NCBI GenBank assembly: GCA_964458185.1
Contig: CAYWFG010000005.1
Span: forward strand, 1 to 64,000
DNA: 64,000 nt
Direction of reading: 5' to 3'
Origin: AB-137-C09 sp964458185
Lineage (GTDB): Bacteria; Pseudomonadota; Zetaproteobacteria; Mariprofundales; Mariprofundaceae
The notes under the pieces were generated by a model, which saw nothing but the letters and a program-made list of their open reading frames with translations, was not told the DNA's origin and ran no database searches. Shown here piece by piece: positions 1 through 8,552 of the stretch. Every line of letters begins with the position of its first letter. Position 1 is the stretch's first letter. A program made the translations under genes and the position numbers.

Positions 1-63
1 GCACCACAGGGATTGCTTGCACCACAGGGATTGCTTGCACCACAGGGATTGCTTGCACCACAG
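1..63. repeat. 18-bp tandem repeat inside the NPCGAS gene
   Basis: Three identical head-to-tail 18-bp units (GCACCACAGGGATTGCTT) lie at 1-54, followed by half a unit at 55-63. The array continues beyond the left edge. The unit is six codons long, so copy-number change keeps the minus-strand frame. Confidence 0.9.
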
Positions 64-167
64 GGGTTTATACCGCCTGCAATAGCAGTATTAGCAAACA
101 TCATCAGCGATAATACCACACCCATCACCCTTAGCCGTCGTGATACTTTACTTTTATTGTTTTTCAT
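1..167 (-). CDS. Exported protein with NPCGAS hexapeptide repeats (partial, runs off left edge)
   Basis: An ATG at 167-165 on the minus strand follows a good ribosome site (AGGAGA, complement of 175-180) with a 7-base spacer. The reading frame is open to the window edge, giving 55 codons. It starts with a basic stretch (MKNNKSKVSRRLR), then a hydrophobic segment ending ANTAIA, which looks like a signal peptide cleaved after A-I-A. The mature part begins GGI and then repeats Asn-Pro-Cys-Gly-Ala-Ser at least three times, so a Cys appears every six residues. The repeat matches an 18-bp DNA tandem repeat. I do not recognise the protein; regular Cys spacing suggests metal binding or disulphide cross-linking outside the cytoplasm, which is inference. 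The C-terminus is not in the window. Confidence 0.6.
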   Translation of the reverse strand, partial: MKNNKSKVSRRLRVMGVVLSLMMFANTAIAGGINPCGASNPCGASNPCGASNPCG

Positions 168-276
168 AGCTTATTCTCCTGTACTTTTTAAGTGCGGAAC
201 TTTTATTCATCCGCCTTAATACTGTATAGGGTCGGTATGGTGTAGTATAACTTACATTCCGTACCATCAACCTACA

Positions 277-312
277 ATAAAAAAGCCCACCAAAAGGCGG
301 GCTTTTTTATTG
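277..312 (-). terminator. Rho-independent terminator (bidirectional)
   Basis: A stem AAAAAAGCCCACC / GGCGGGCTTTTTT closes over an AAAA loop (one A-C mismatch on the plus strand, G-T on the minus strand), with T-runs on both sides. It sits about 105 bases beyond the stop codon of the minus-strand RRM gene and before the NPCGAS gene, so it most likely ends the RRM transcript. Confidence 0.8.
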
Positions 313-417
313 AAAAAATCATGCATAATAAGAGTGGGGCAATTCTGTTCTGCGTATCAAACATTCCACAAAGGGAATTAGCAATCTTGATTGATCCTTT
401 CGTTATGTTTCTATATT

Positions 418-672
418 TTAGAAACGGTTAGGACGTGGGCGTGCTTCGTTCACTGTTAAGTCACGACCTAAGTGGTCTTGACCATTCAATGATGCAATCG
501 CATTGGTTGCGCCTTCATCACTGCTCATTTCAACAAAAGCAAAACCACGGCTACGTCCTGTTTCACGATCTGTAATGATTTTAACAGATTCGACATCACC
601 GAATTCTGAAAACACATCACGAAGGTCGTCTTCCGTAGAACGGAAGGAAAGATTGCCAACATAAATATTCAT
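418..672 (-). CDS. Small RRM-domain RNA-binding protein
   Basis: The 84-residue protein is a single RNA-recognition motif. RNP-2 is IYVGNL at residues 3-8 and RNP-1 is RGFAFVEM near residues 42-49, with the usual beta-alpha-beta-beta-alpha-beta spacing. The tail is short (ARPRPNRF) and lacks the glycine-rich extension of cyanobacterial Rbp proteins. The family binds single-stranded RNA and is often linked to cold or stress response; that role is not shown here. The start codon follows an AGGAC ribosome site. The gene stands alone with about 200 bp of upstream spacer and a strong terminator downstream at 277-312. Confidence 0.9.
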   Translation of the reverse strand: MNIYVGNLSFRSTEDDLRDVFSEFGDVESVKIITDRETGRSRGFAFVEMSSDEGATNAIASLNGQDHLGRDLTVNEARPRPNRF

Positions 673-875
673 CTAATACAAGTCCTCTAAACACACAATA
701 CACAGCATGTATTGCTTTAACTAACAATATAATTGTGCAACTGCTATTTATAAACAGTGCAACCAGCCACCCCTACCTTCAAATAAAAAAAGATTCGACG
801 AAACCGAGCGCAATCATTCGTTTTTTTCATGTCATATCAAGAAGGAGTGATGGCAAGTGTATCAAAATGATTCAC

Positions 876-1550
876 CTAGTTTTCATGTCCCTCTTTTTTA
901 CGCTCCTCACTGTGGCGTTCAATAAGACTGGTGAAGTTGGCAATCACCAACGAATAAATCAACACGCCAAAGATCATATTTAATACGGCAATAATACGCC
1001 CACCACCAGTCATGGGTACAATGTCACCATAACCAACGGTGGTTAATGTTACCACTGCCCACCACAATGAATCATCCAAAGTTGCAAAAGCAGGGTTCAC
1101 CGCATGCTCAAAGGCATAGCCTGCCAAACCAAAAGTAAAAATTAAGGCACAAACCAATGCCATAGCAACAGGGAAGCTATCTTGAGAGAATATAATCAAA
1201 TTTAGCAATCGTTTACGATGCATGTGGATAAGACTGCCAATGCGAATCGCAGGCAATAAGCCAACCAAGTTGAATAGCATTAACAAACGCAGCAAAGGCA
1301 TGGTCATAATGACAATCAAAAACAAATCAAACCAGTTTTTTCTTAAATACTCTATCCAATCACCGCTGGCGTAGGCATCCAACACAAAAAACAATAAAAA
1401 AACAGCCAACGAAGCCACTTGCATCCATGCCGCTGCGCCTTCCCACATGGAGACAAGCAACACCAATAAGGTTGATGCAACCAATGCTGCCCCTAAAAAA
1501 CGACGGTACCAAACAAAGCTGGTGCGAGGCTTAGGAGTAGTTATGTTCAT
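876..1550 (-). CDS. Two-pore-helix type potassium channel (ion transport protein)
   Basis: The 224-residue membrane protein has several hydrophobic segments, a short basic linker (HMHRKRLL) and, near its C-terminus, a pore loop with the K+ selectivity filter TVGYGD followed by a final transmembrane helix. This is the architecture of prokaryotic voltage-gated-like K+ channels, although the S4 arginine pattern is weak, so voltage gating cannot be claimed. It starts three bases after the stop of the YqhA-like gene, which suggests co-transcription, and lies next to the Trk K+ uptake genes. Alternative: a cation channel of different selectivity, but the filter argues for potassium. Confidence 0.85.
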   Translation of the reverse strand: MNITTPKPRTSFVWYRRFLGAALVASTLLVLLVSMWEGAAAWMQVASLAVFLLFFVLDAYASGDWIEYLRKNWFDLFLIVIMTMPLLRLLMLFNLVGLLPAIRIGSLIHMHRKRLLNLIIFSQDSFPVAMALVCALIFTFGLAGYAFEHAVNPAFATLDDSLWWAVVTLTTVGYGDIVPMTGGGRIIAVLNMIFGVLIYSLVIANFTSLIERHSEERKKEGHEN

Positions 1551-1553
1551 TAG

Positions 1554-2066
1554 TTATTTGTGCGAACCTGATTTATGACTAAAATAACCTGCCAACGCAA
1601 CACATAAAATACCTCCACCCATGTATAAAATATTAAGCGGGTCATCAAACTTAACGTGCAATACGTTTTTAAAAAAAGCAACGATAAGAATCATTAAAAT
1701 AACTTTTCCCAATCGGTCTTTTAAATCATCCAAGCTCGTAATCATCAATACCTTGGAATGGTTATTTCCTTCTCTGGCAATATCAATATCACTGATAAAT
1801 AACTCATACATACCTAGCGCAAAAATAAGCAATACAATCGCCAACAAAAAATCATCGACAGCAGTAATAATATGACTTACAGCAGTGATATGAAAATCAG
1901 GATCAACGACACCAAAAAATATGATATCAATAAACATCTTCATCAAATGTACCATATCCATGGCAGATAAAACAAACAATAAAATCATACCTGCTAATGA
2001 TGAAAATACCGCCAACAATACAATATAACGCGAACGCCATAACCATTTTTCAAACAATTGTTCCAT
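1554..2066 (-). CDS. YqhA/UPF0114 family membrane protein
   Basis: The 170-residue protein starts MEQLFEKWLWRSRYIVLLAV, typical of the YqhA (UPF0114) family, and has about four transmembrane segments at roughly 15-38, 60-85, 115-135 and 145-162. The family has no settled function. A strong ribosome site (AGGAGG, complement of 2067-2076) fixes the start. The gene is followed after 3 bp by the K+ channel and sits beside trkH-trkA, so a link to ion balance is possible but is inferred only from position. Confidence 0.8.
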   Translation of the reverse strand: MEQLFEKWLWRSRYIVLLAVFSSLAGMILLFVLSAMDMVHLMKMFIDIIFFGVVDPDFHITAVSHIITAVDDFLLAIVLLIFALGMYELFISDIDIAREGNNHSKVLMITSLDDLKDRLGKVILMILIVAFFKNVLHVKFDDPLNILYMGGGILCVALAGYFSHKSGSHK

Positions 2067-2174
2067 ATAAGCCTCCTATTAAAGTATTTAAAGCTATTGC
2101 GTTAAGCAATAAAAGCATCTTTGTGAAGAATTGTCACGAGTTTACTCAAAAATTCAAGCGCGAAGTTAAATCCC

Positions 2175-3614
2175 TCACTTGCGCCAAAACTCAGGCACTA
2201 ACAACACAAAAAACGTATAAATTTCCAAACGCCCCAATACCATAGCAAACATCAAGATACACTTCCCTGTCGTCGGAATGTCGGCGTAATTTGAAGCGGG
2301 GCCAACACCGCCAAACCCAGGCCCTGTATTGGTTAAACAGGCTGCTGTTGCGCTCAGTGCGGTAAGCATGTCAACCCCTGTTAAGGCGAGTGATATGGCG
2401 ACCATTAAATAACACACAATGTACAAAACAAAAAAGCCCCAAATAGCCTGCACAACACTGGGTTCAACGGTTTGATCGCCGAGTTTGATATAAATAATCG
2501 CATGCGGATGGATCATGCGGCGAATTTCACCTAAGCCTTGGCGAAATAAGAGCAATACACGAACGACCTTCATGCCGCCGCCTGTTGAACCTGCACAAGC
2601 ACCGATAAACATGGCAGCAAACAAGAACATCCCCGTCCCCGGTGGCCACTGTGCATAATCACTGACGGCAAAGCCTGTAGTGGTGGCGATTGAAACCACG
2701 TTAAAAATTACTTCATGCCAATGCCCTGTACCGCTGTATAAAACAACCACGCCAATCACCACAATTAAAAAACTAAGAATCGACACATAAGCACGAAACT
2801 CATCGTCTTTCCAATAACTATGAAACGATAAGTTATTGTGCATGGCAGCAAAATGAAGAGTGAAATTAATGCCAGCAAGAATCATAAAAACAACGGTGAC
2901 ACTTTCAATCAAGGGTGAGTCATAATAGCCAATGCTCGCATCATGGGTAGAGAAACCACCAATCGCCACCGTACACATGGCATGATTAATAGCATCAAAC
3001 CAACCCATCCCTGCCAGTGCATAAGCAATGGCACATACCACCGTCATCATCAAATAAATATACCATAAAACCTTGGCTGTCTCTGTGACTCTCGCCGTGA
3101 GTTTATCTTTCACAGGACCTGGGGTTTCTGCGCGAAACAATTGCATGCCACCGACCCCTAGCAACGGCATGATTGCCACGGCAAGAACGATGATTCCCAT
3201 CCCCCCCAACCATTCTTGCATCGAACGCCAAAATAAAATGGAATGGGGCATGGTATCAAGATTGGATAAAACCGTTGCGCCTGTTGTGGTTAAGCCAGAA
3301 GCTGATTCAAACAAAGCATCAAAGATCGACGGGCAGACATTGGTGGTCATGAAAGGAAGTGCGCCCAAGATAGATAAAAGAACCCAAGCCAAAGCAACAA
3401 TCAAAAAGCCATCACGGTGGCTTAAACGTTCGGGTTGTTCACCAAAATAAAAAAATGCAACTGCGCCAATAACCAAGGTAAGCATGCAGGCAAAGGCAAA
3501 GTGATAAAACTCCCCTGAGTCATAAAACAAAGCTATCGCAGCAGGGATAAGCATGCTGATGCCGTACAACAGGCTTAGAATACCCAAAATCCAGACGATG
3601 CCGCGAATATGCAT
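2175..3614 (-). CDS. trkH: TrkH potassium uptake transmembrane subunit
   Basis: The 479-residue polytopic protein is the K+ translocating subunit of the Trk system in the inner membrane. The four pore-loop signatures of the TrkH/KtrB superfamily are visible: TTTGATVLSN, TVAIGGFSTHDAS, ATTTGFAVSDYA and LTNTGPGFGGVG, each supplying the conserved filter glycine. Length matches E. coli TrkH (about 483). It starts 3 bp after the stop of trkA, so the two are probably translated from one message; TrkA is its regulatory partner. It is the last gene of the DUF4390-ntrY-ntrX-trkA-trkH run. Confidence 0.95.
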   Translation of the reverse strand: MHIRGIVWILGILSLLYGISMLIPAAIALFYDSGEFYHFAFACMLTLVIGAVAFFYFGEQPERLSHRDGFLIVALAWVLLSILGALPFMTTNVCPSIFDALFESASGLTTTGATVLSNLDTMPHSILFWRSMQEWLGGMGIIVLAVAIMPLLGVGGMQLFRAETPGPVKDKLTARVTETAKVLWYIYLMMTVVCAIAYALAGMGWFDAINHAMCTVAIGGFSTHDASIGYYDSPLIESVTVVFMILAGINFTLHFAAMHNNLSFHSYWKDDEFRAYVSILSFLIVVIGVVVLYSGTGHWHEVIFNVVSIATTTGFAVSDYAQWPPGTGMFLFAAMFIGACAGSTGGGMKVVRVLLLFRQGLGEIRRMIHPHAIIYIKLGDQTVEPSVVQAIWGFFVLYIVCYLMVAISLALTGVDMLTALSATAACLTNTGPGFGGVGPASNYADIPTTGKCILMFAMVLGRLEIYTFFVLLVPEFWRK

Positions 3615-3617
3615 GGT

Positions 3618-4997
3618 TTAGAAAAACTCTAAACTGACTTCAAACATGGATTCAACCTGTGGCACGCTCTCTGCCTGAGCCACCATCAGTACATGGTCGC
3701 CTGAGATAATGACGCTGTTTCCATTGGGAATAATCACCCGTTCACCGCGAATAATCGCAGCAACAATAGATTGTTTGGGAAAGTTTAATTGGTGCAATGG
3801 CGTATTGACAATCGCCGAAGTTTTTAAGGCTTCTGCTTCTAGCACTTCAAGCGAGCCATCCCCCAGCGATGACATGCCATAGATTTTACCTTTACGCACA
3901 TGACGCAAAATAGATGCTGCCGTTGTTAAACGTGGAGAGACTACAATATCAAGCCCTATCTCACGCACCAAACGCGAATAAATAGTGCGGTTCACTAAGG
4001 TGATAATATGGGGGACTTTGTATTTTTTGGCAATCAAGCTGCCTAAAATATTAGTTTCATCATCGTTGGTGAGGGCTATATAGTCATCCATATCATCAAT
4101 ATTCTCTTCTTCTAACAACACCCGATCCAAGGCATCGCCACAAATAACAACGCTGCGCTCTAGGTTTCGCGCCATCCAATCGGCGCGCTTGGGATTGTGC
4201 TCAATAATTTTGGTGTGAATGCCGCGCTTCTCTAATTGTTTGGCAACAATATAAGCAATATGACCACCACCAATAATCATCACATTTCGTCGCCCTTGGT
4301 GTTCGGTCGTCGCGCTGCCTTCTAAATGGTGAAATAAATCTTCAACCTTGATGCGTGCCACAGCCAAATACACACTGTCACCCGCGAGCAATGATGTACT
4401 ACCATCAGGAACACGCCATATTCCATTGTGTTCATGCGCAACCACGCAAGCAGCAGTATCGCCCAGTCGTTCTGAAATATCTGCAATCGAAATACCTGCC
4501 AAACGACTTTTGGGTGATATTTTAATACTTAATAATTGTACCCGCCCTGATGAAAAATCTTGTGCGTCCAGTGCCGAACTCACCTGCAAACGGCGCATGA
4601 TTGAATTGGCTGCCTCACGTTCAGGCGAAATAATGGTATCAATGGGTAAATCATCACGACCAAATAATTTGCTGCTGTATTGAATAAAATCAGGCTCACG
4701 AATACGCGCCATTTTGGTGGTGACTTTAAACAATGAATGCGCCACCTGACAAGCCAACATATTGCTTTCATCGCTTACTGTGGCAGCAATCAACAACTCT
4801 GCATCGGCAGCACCAGCGCGTGCCAAAACACTGGGGTGACTTGCCTCCCCCAGCACAGTACGAACATCCATATTATTGGCGACACGCTTTAATCGGTCTT
4901 CGTTATTATCGACCACTGAAACATTATTGCCTTCTCTGGCGAGGCGTTCTGCAATATGGTAGCCGACTTCACCCGCACCAAGAATAAGGACATTCAT
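3618..4997 (-). CDS. trkA: TrkA, NAD-binding regulatory subunit of Trk K+ uptake
   Basis: The 459-residue protein has the duplicated TrkA_N/TrkA_C layout. The first Rossmann nucleotide motif is GAGEVG at residues 7-12 with an acidic end of strand 2 (VVDNNEDR), and a second, GGGHIA, begins near residue 233. Each is followed by a TrkA_C ligand-binding module. It sits on the cytoplasmic face of TrkH and gates K+ uptake in response to NADH/ATP. The start ATG overlaps the ntrX stop (ATGA), so ntrX and trkA are coupled. Confidence 0.95.
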   Translation of the reverse strand: MNVLILGAGEVGYHIAERLAREGNNVSVVDNNEDRLKRVANNMDVRTVLGEASHPSVLARAGAADAELLIAATVSDESNMLACQVAHSLFKVTTKMARIREPDFIQYSSKLFGRDDLPIDTIISPEREAANSIMRRLQVSSALDAQDFSSGRVQLLSIKISPKSRLAGISIADISERLGDTAACVVAHEHNGIWRVPDGSTSLLAGDSVYLAVARIKVEDLFHHLEGSATTEHQGRRNVMIIGGGHIAYIVAKQLEKRGIHTKIIEHNPKRADWMARNLERSVVICGDALDRVLLEEENIDDMDDYIALTNDDETNILGSLIAKKYKVPHIITLVNRTIYSRLVREIGLDIVVSPRLTTAASILRHVRKGKIYGMSSLGDGSLEVLEAEALKTSAIVNTPLHQLNFPKQSIVAAIIRGERVIIPNGNSVIISGDHVLMVAQAESVPQVESMFEVSLEFF

Positions 4998-6376
4998 ATT
5001 TTGCTATCATCCGTTAGCTCATAGGCTTTTATTTTGCGGTAGAGTTGGTTGCGTTCGATGCCTATTTCTGTCGCTGTACGCATAATATTCCAGTTATTTT
5101 TTTGTAAGTGGTACTGTAAAAAGTTCCGTTCAAAGGTTTCTTTAGCATGGTTAAAGGTCTCATGGTTGAACGTGTTTTTTTGCGCCGATGACGAGCTACC
5201 TTGGTGGGTTACGGTATCTAACGGTGGCATGGTTGCAGGAGTGATCATCTCCCCCGGTGAAAGAATATGACAACGCTCAATATAATTACGCAGTTCACGA
5301 ATATTACCCAGCCAAGGGTAGCTTTTTAACAGTGTAATCATATCATCAGAAAAAGAAACCGCTGAACCACCAAGGGTTTTGGTTTGTTCATCTGCCAAGG
5401 TTGATACCAACAAAGGAAAATCACTCAAATAATCACGCAGTGGTGGTAAATGAATAGTGACGATGTTTAAACGGTAATAAAAATCTTCGCGCAAACGCTG
5501 TTGCTGTAACAATTGTTCAGGGTCATGAGAGGATGCTGCAATCACGCGGACATCTGCGGCAACAGGCGCAGGCAGCCCTTGACGGGTGATGCGACGCTCT
5601 TGCATGCCACGCAATACCCGTGCTTGGATACCCATAGATAAATCTGCTAATTCATCAATCAACAAAATCCCTTGATGCGCTTGCTCAAAGCGACCGATTT
5701 GCTTATGCAGCGCACCAGGGAACGCGCCTTTTTCGTGACCAAACAACTCCGATACCATTTGTTGTTCTGGCACGCCTGCAACATTTAACTCTACGAGCGG
5801 AGCATGAGCGCGGGACGAATATTGATGAATCATGCGTGCCGCAATCGCCTTGCCCGTACCATGTTCACCAAGAATCAAGGCGGGTGTGTTGCTAGCTGCA
5901 ACCCTGCGAATAAGTTGACGAACACGTACGATTTCAGGGTTTTCACCAAGTAACTCGCAGCGCGAACGCTGACGCAAGTCTTGTTTTAGCCCTGAGTTTT
6001 CACGCTCAAGCTTGCGCTTTTGTAATACATTTCTTAGTAAGATGAGCAGTTTGTCGCTGGATAATGGTTTTTCTAAAAAATCAAAAGCACCTTGGCGGGT
6101 TGCTTGCACAGCAATTTCAACGGTGGCATGACCAGACATGATAATAATCGGTAAATCTGCATCAATGTGATGCAATCGGGTCATGGTTTCAAGACCATCA
6201 ATGCCCGGCATCCATATATCTAACAGCAGGCAATCAATCGAGTGTTTGCGGCAATAGGCAATAGCCTCTTCCCCTGTTGCTGCGGTGCTGACTATATAAT
6301 CTTCGTCCTCAAGCACCCCTTGCAGTGATTCACGGATCGCTTCTTCGTCATCAACAATCATGATATGCGGATTCAT
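4994..6376 (-). CDS. ntrX: NtrX-type response regulator with AAA+ and Fis-like HTH domains
   Basis: The 460-residue protein has a receiver domain (residues 1-120, phospho-acceptor D53, D9/D10, K103), a sigma-54 type AAA+ domain (Walker A GEHGTGKA at 170-177, Walker B GILLIDE) and a C-terminal Fis-like helix-turn-helix (NIMRTATEIGIERNQLYRKI). I place the start at the ATG at 6376 because it has a GGAGG site; a longer in-frame extension to 6499 overlaps ntrY and has no ribosome site. The loop that normally reads GAFTGA reads GAFPGA at 217-222, so sigma-54 activation may be altered. It follows its kinase NtrY by 10 bp and overlaps trkA. Confidence 0.92.
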   Translation of the reverse strand: MNPHIMIVDDEEAIRESLQGVLEDEDYIVSTAATGEEAIAYCRKHSIDCLLLDIWMPGIDGLETMTRLHHIDADLPIIIMSGHATVEIAVQATRQGAFDFLEKPLSSDKLLILLRNVLQKRKLERENSGLKQDLRQRSRCELLGENPEIVRVRQLIRRVAASNTPALILGEHGTGKAIAARMIHQYSSRAHAPLVELNVAGVPEQQMVSELFGHEKGAFPGALHKQIGRFEQAHQGILLIDELADLSMGIQARVLRGMQERRITRQGLPAPVAADVRVIAASSHDPEQLLQQQRLREDFYYRLNIVTIHLPPLRDYLSDFPLLVSTLADEQTKTLGGSAVSFSDDMITLLKSYPWLGNIRELRNYIERCHILSPGEMITPATMPPLDTVTHQGSSSSAQKNTFNHETFNHAKETFERNFLQYHLQKNNWNIMRTATEIGIERNQLYRKIKAYELTDDSKI

Positions 6377-6386
6377 CACGCCTCCA

Positions 6387-8552
6387 TTATGCAGTTTGCG
6401 TTGGAATATATAAACAAAAATGTGTCGGGGTACTGTTGGATAATAACAACAACTCACCCCCATGCTCCTTACCAATACGCATAGAAATAGACAAACCAAG
6501 TCCCGAGCCTTCAGTTTTGGTTGAAAAATAGGGGGTGAAAATACTCACGGCATTTTCTTCGCGGATGCCCATGCCATCATCTTCAACATGAAAGGTCGTC
6601 GTGCCACCCTCTTGTTGTATATACATGCGCACCGACGCACCCGTTGCAGCGGTGCTTGCAAGGGCATTATCCATCAAGTTCAACAGCACTTGCCGAATTT
6701 GGTCGGCATCACAAGCGCATGTCCAATCAGATTCACCCTGTTGCACCTTGACTCGCGGATAAGCAGTGTACAAGTCAGCCATTTCTTCTGTGAAAATAGC
6801 AACTGAAACTTGCGAAAAACGAGGTTTAGGAAGGCTGGTGTAGGTAGAGAAATCACTGGTTAACCGCAACAAACGATTACTTTGCTGGATAATAGTTTTG
6901 GCACACTTATAAAAAATATCGAGGTCAATTTTTTTCTTTTCAATGCGGTTTTGTAGTCGTTCTGCTGCCAATTTTATCGGGGTTAAGGGGTTTTTAATTT
7001 CATGGGCAACCCGTTGTGCGACTTCACCCCATGCTTTATGCCGTTGTCCTTCTGCTAGCTCTGTAAGGTCATCAATTACCAATAAATACCCCTTAAAACC
7101 TGACGGTTCAGGAATGGATAGTGATACCCCACGCACCAACAATAAACGTTCTTTATTGCCCAATGATACATCCAACTGACGTTGTACGCTTTGCTCGGTG
7201 CTGGCTTTTAACTCTTCTAAAACATGATAAATCATTTGCATGCGAGCGGTAGCAGCAGGCATATTAATGGTTGCTAAGGTGCTGTCGGGAGCAATGCGTG
7301 CTAAAACTTGCGGGTCAATATCCAAAAGGCGAGAAAACGATTGATTACTCAGGTGAATATGCCCATCTTGATGCACCAGTAACACACCAACTTCTAGGTT
7401 TGCCAGCAGGTTTTCTAAAATATGCTTGTCTTGCTGACTGTCAGACAAGGCCTTGCTTAATTCCTTTTTGCTATCTTCAACGGCTTGCGTGTTTCGTTTT
7501 AATTGGCTGGTCATGATGTTGAATGATGTTACCAGACTGCCCAATTCATCGTTGGGTGAGCTTGCGATAAAAACATCTAAATCACCTGTAGTTACACGCT
7601 TTAGGGCCTGTGCTAATTGTTCAATAGGTCGGGTTAATTGGCGCGCAAAACGAAAGGCAATGAAGCCTGCGATAAACATAATGACCAACGTGATCAAAGT
7701 CATTAAATAATCAAAAGTAAGCCCTAAAGATTCACGGTCGCGTGCTAATTGATGGTAGGTTTTATTGTCTTCTTCTAGTGCGCGGGCATTGGCAACCAGT
7801 CCATCAGGCATCCAGACGGCTACCCGAATCAGGGCAATAACTTTTTGATGAATAATAATGGGGGCGTAGGCGATATCTTGTTCACGCCCATCTTTGCTTT
7901 GAATCTCGCTGGTTATTTTTTTAAGGGTCATGGCAATATGAGCTTGCTCAGTTAGCACCGCGCCCTTAAGCGCACTTAATTCTTGCTGTTGAACACTGGC
8001 AATCAATCGCTCATTGCGATCAAAAATTTGCATGCTTTCCCAATCATGGGTGATGATGAGTGCATTCATGTGAATATTCAATTCACTGCTACTGAAAGGG
8101 AAGGTTGCCAAAAGCGCACGCAGCGAAGCATCACTGGATGCTTCCAATACACTATGATGAAGCTCTTGGTCAATACGGCTGTACAATCCTTGGGCTAGCT
8201 TCATTGCGCGGTTCAGCAGTTCTTCTACGCGAATATCAAACCAATCATTTAGCCCGCGATTTACCACATAACTGGCAGAACCTTGCAATAAGACCGCAGG
8301 GATAAGCAGCATGCCGACCAAAGCCATCACCAACTTTGCGCGCAAGGTTGACCCTGCTCGTTGCTCTGTTTTTTGTCGCCATAAACGGATACCATAAAAA
8401 AATAAAGAAACAGCCACAATAAACAATAAAATAGTGTTTATCCAGCCGAGTAAAGCGGTAGAGGTGAGTTCTCGAGCAGGTAGAAAAAAAACAATCGCAA
8501 TAAATAACACCAGCGATAGCAGCAAAGGTAAAATGCGAAACAGTTTATTCAT
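6387..8552 (-). CDS. ntrY: NtrY-type membrane sensor histidine kinase
   Basis: The 721-residue protein has N-terminal transmembrane helices (about 5-60 and 75-100), a periplasmic sensor region, another helix near 290, a HAMP linker (LTRPIEQLAQAL), a PAS domain (about 385-480), a HisKA H-box HEIKNPLTPIKL with phospho-His at 517, and a HATPase domain (N-box LLNLMDNAL, G-boxes DDGMGI and GSGLGLS). This is the classic NtrY layout. The chosen ATG at 8552 overlaps the stop of the DUF4390 gene (ATGA); an upstream in-frame start at 8600 would lie inside that gene. NtrY-NtrX pairs are linked to nitrogen, redox and envelope control in other bacteria; the signal here is unknown. Confidence 0.92.
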   Translation of the reverse strand: MNKLFRILPLLLSLVLFIAIVFFLPARELTSTALLGWINTILLFIVAVSLFFYGIRLWRQKTEQRAGSTLRAKLVMALVGMLLIPAVLLQGSASYVVNRGLNDWFDIRVEELLNRAMKLAQGLYSRIDQELHHSVLEASSDASLRALLATFPFSSSELNIHMNALIITHDWESMQIFDRNERLIASVQQQELSALKGAVLTEQAHIAMTLKKITSEIQSKDGREQDIAYAPIIIHQKVIALIRVAVWMPDGLVANARALEEDNKTYHQLARDRESLGLTFDYLMTLITLVIMFIAGFIAFRFARQLTRPIEQLAQALKRVTTGDLDVFIASSPNDELGSLVTSFNIMTSQLKRNTQAVEDSKKELSKALSDSQQDKHILENLLANLEVGVLLVHQDGHIHLSNQSFSRLLDIDPQVLARIAPDSTLATINMPAATARMQMIYHVLEELKASTEQSVQRQLDVSLGNKERLLLVRGVSLSIPEPSGFKGYLLVIDDLTELAEGQRHKAWGEVAQRVAHEIKNPLTPIKLAAERLQNRIEKKKIDLDIFYKCAKTIIQQSNRLLRLTSDFSTYTSLPKPRFSQVSVAIFTEEMADLYTAYPRVKVQQGESDWTCACDADQIRQVLLNLMDNALASTAATGASVRMYIQQEGGTTTFHVEDDGMGIREENAVSIFTPYFSTKTEGSGLGLSISMRIGKEHGGELLLLSNSTPTHFCLYIPTQTA

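Noticed and set aside
1..63. CRISPR array
   Set aside because: The 18-bp units are contiguous with no spacers and are in frame with a coding sequence.
13..219. Plus-strand frame of repeated LLAPQG units at the left edge
   Set aside because: The minus strand gives a signal peptide, a good ribosome site and Cys-rich repeats; the plus frame has no ribosome site and is the shadow of the same 18-bp repeat.
735..983. Plus-strand 82-codon frame between the RRM gene and the K+ channel
   Set aside because: It overlaps the 3' end of the channel on the opposite strand and has no family signal or ribosome site.
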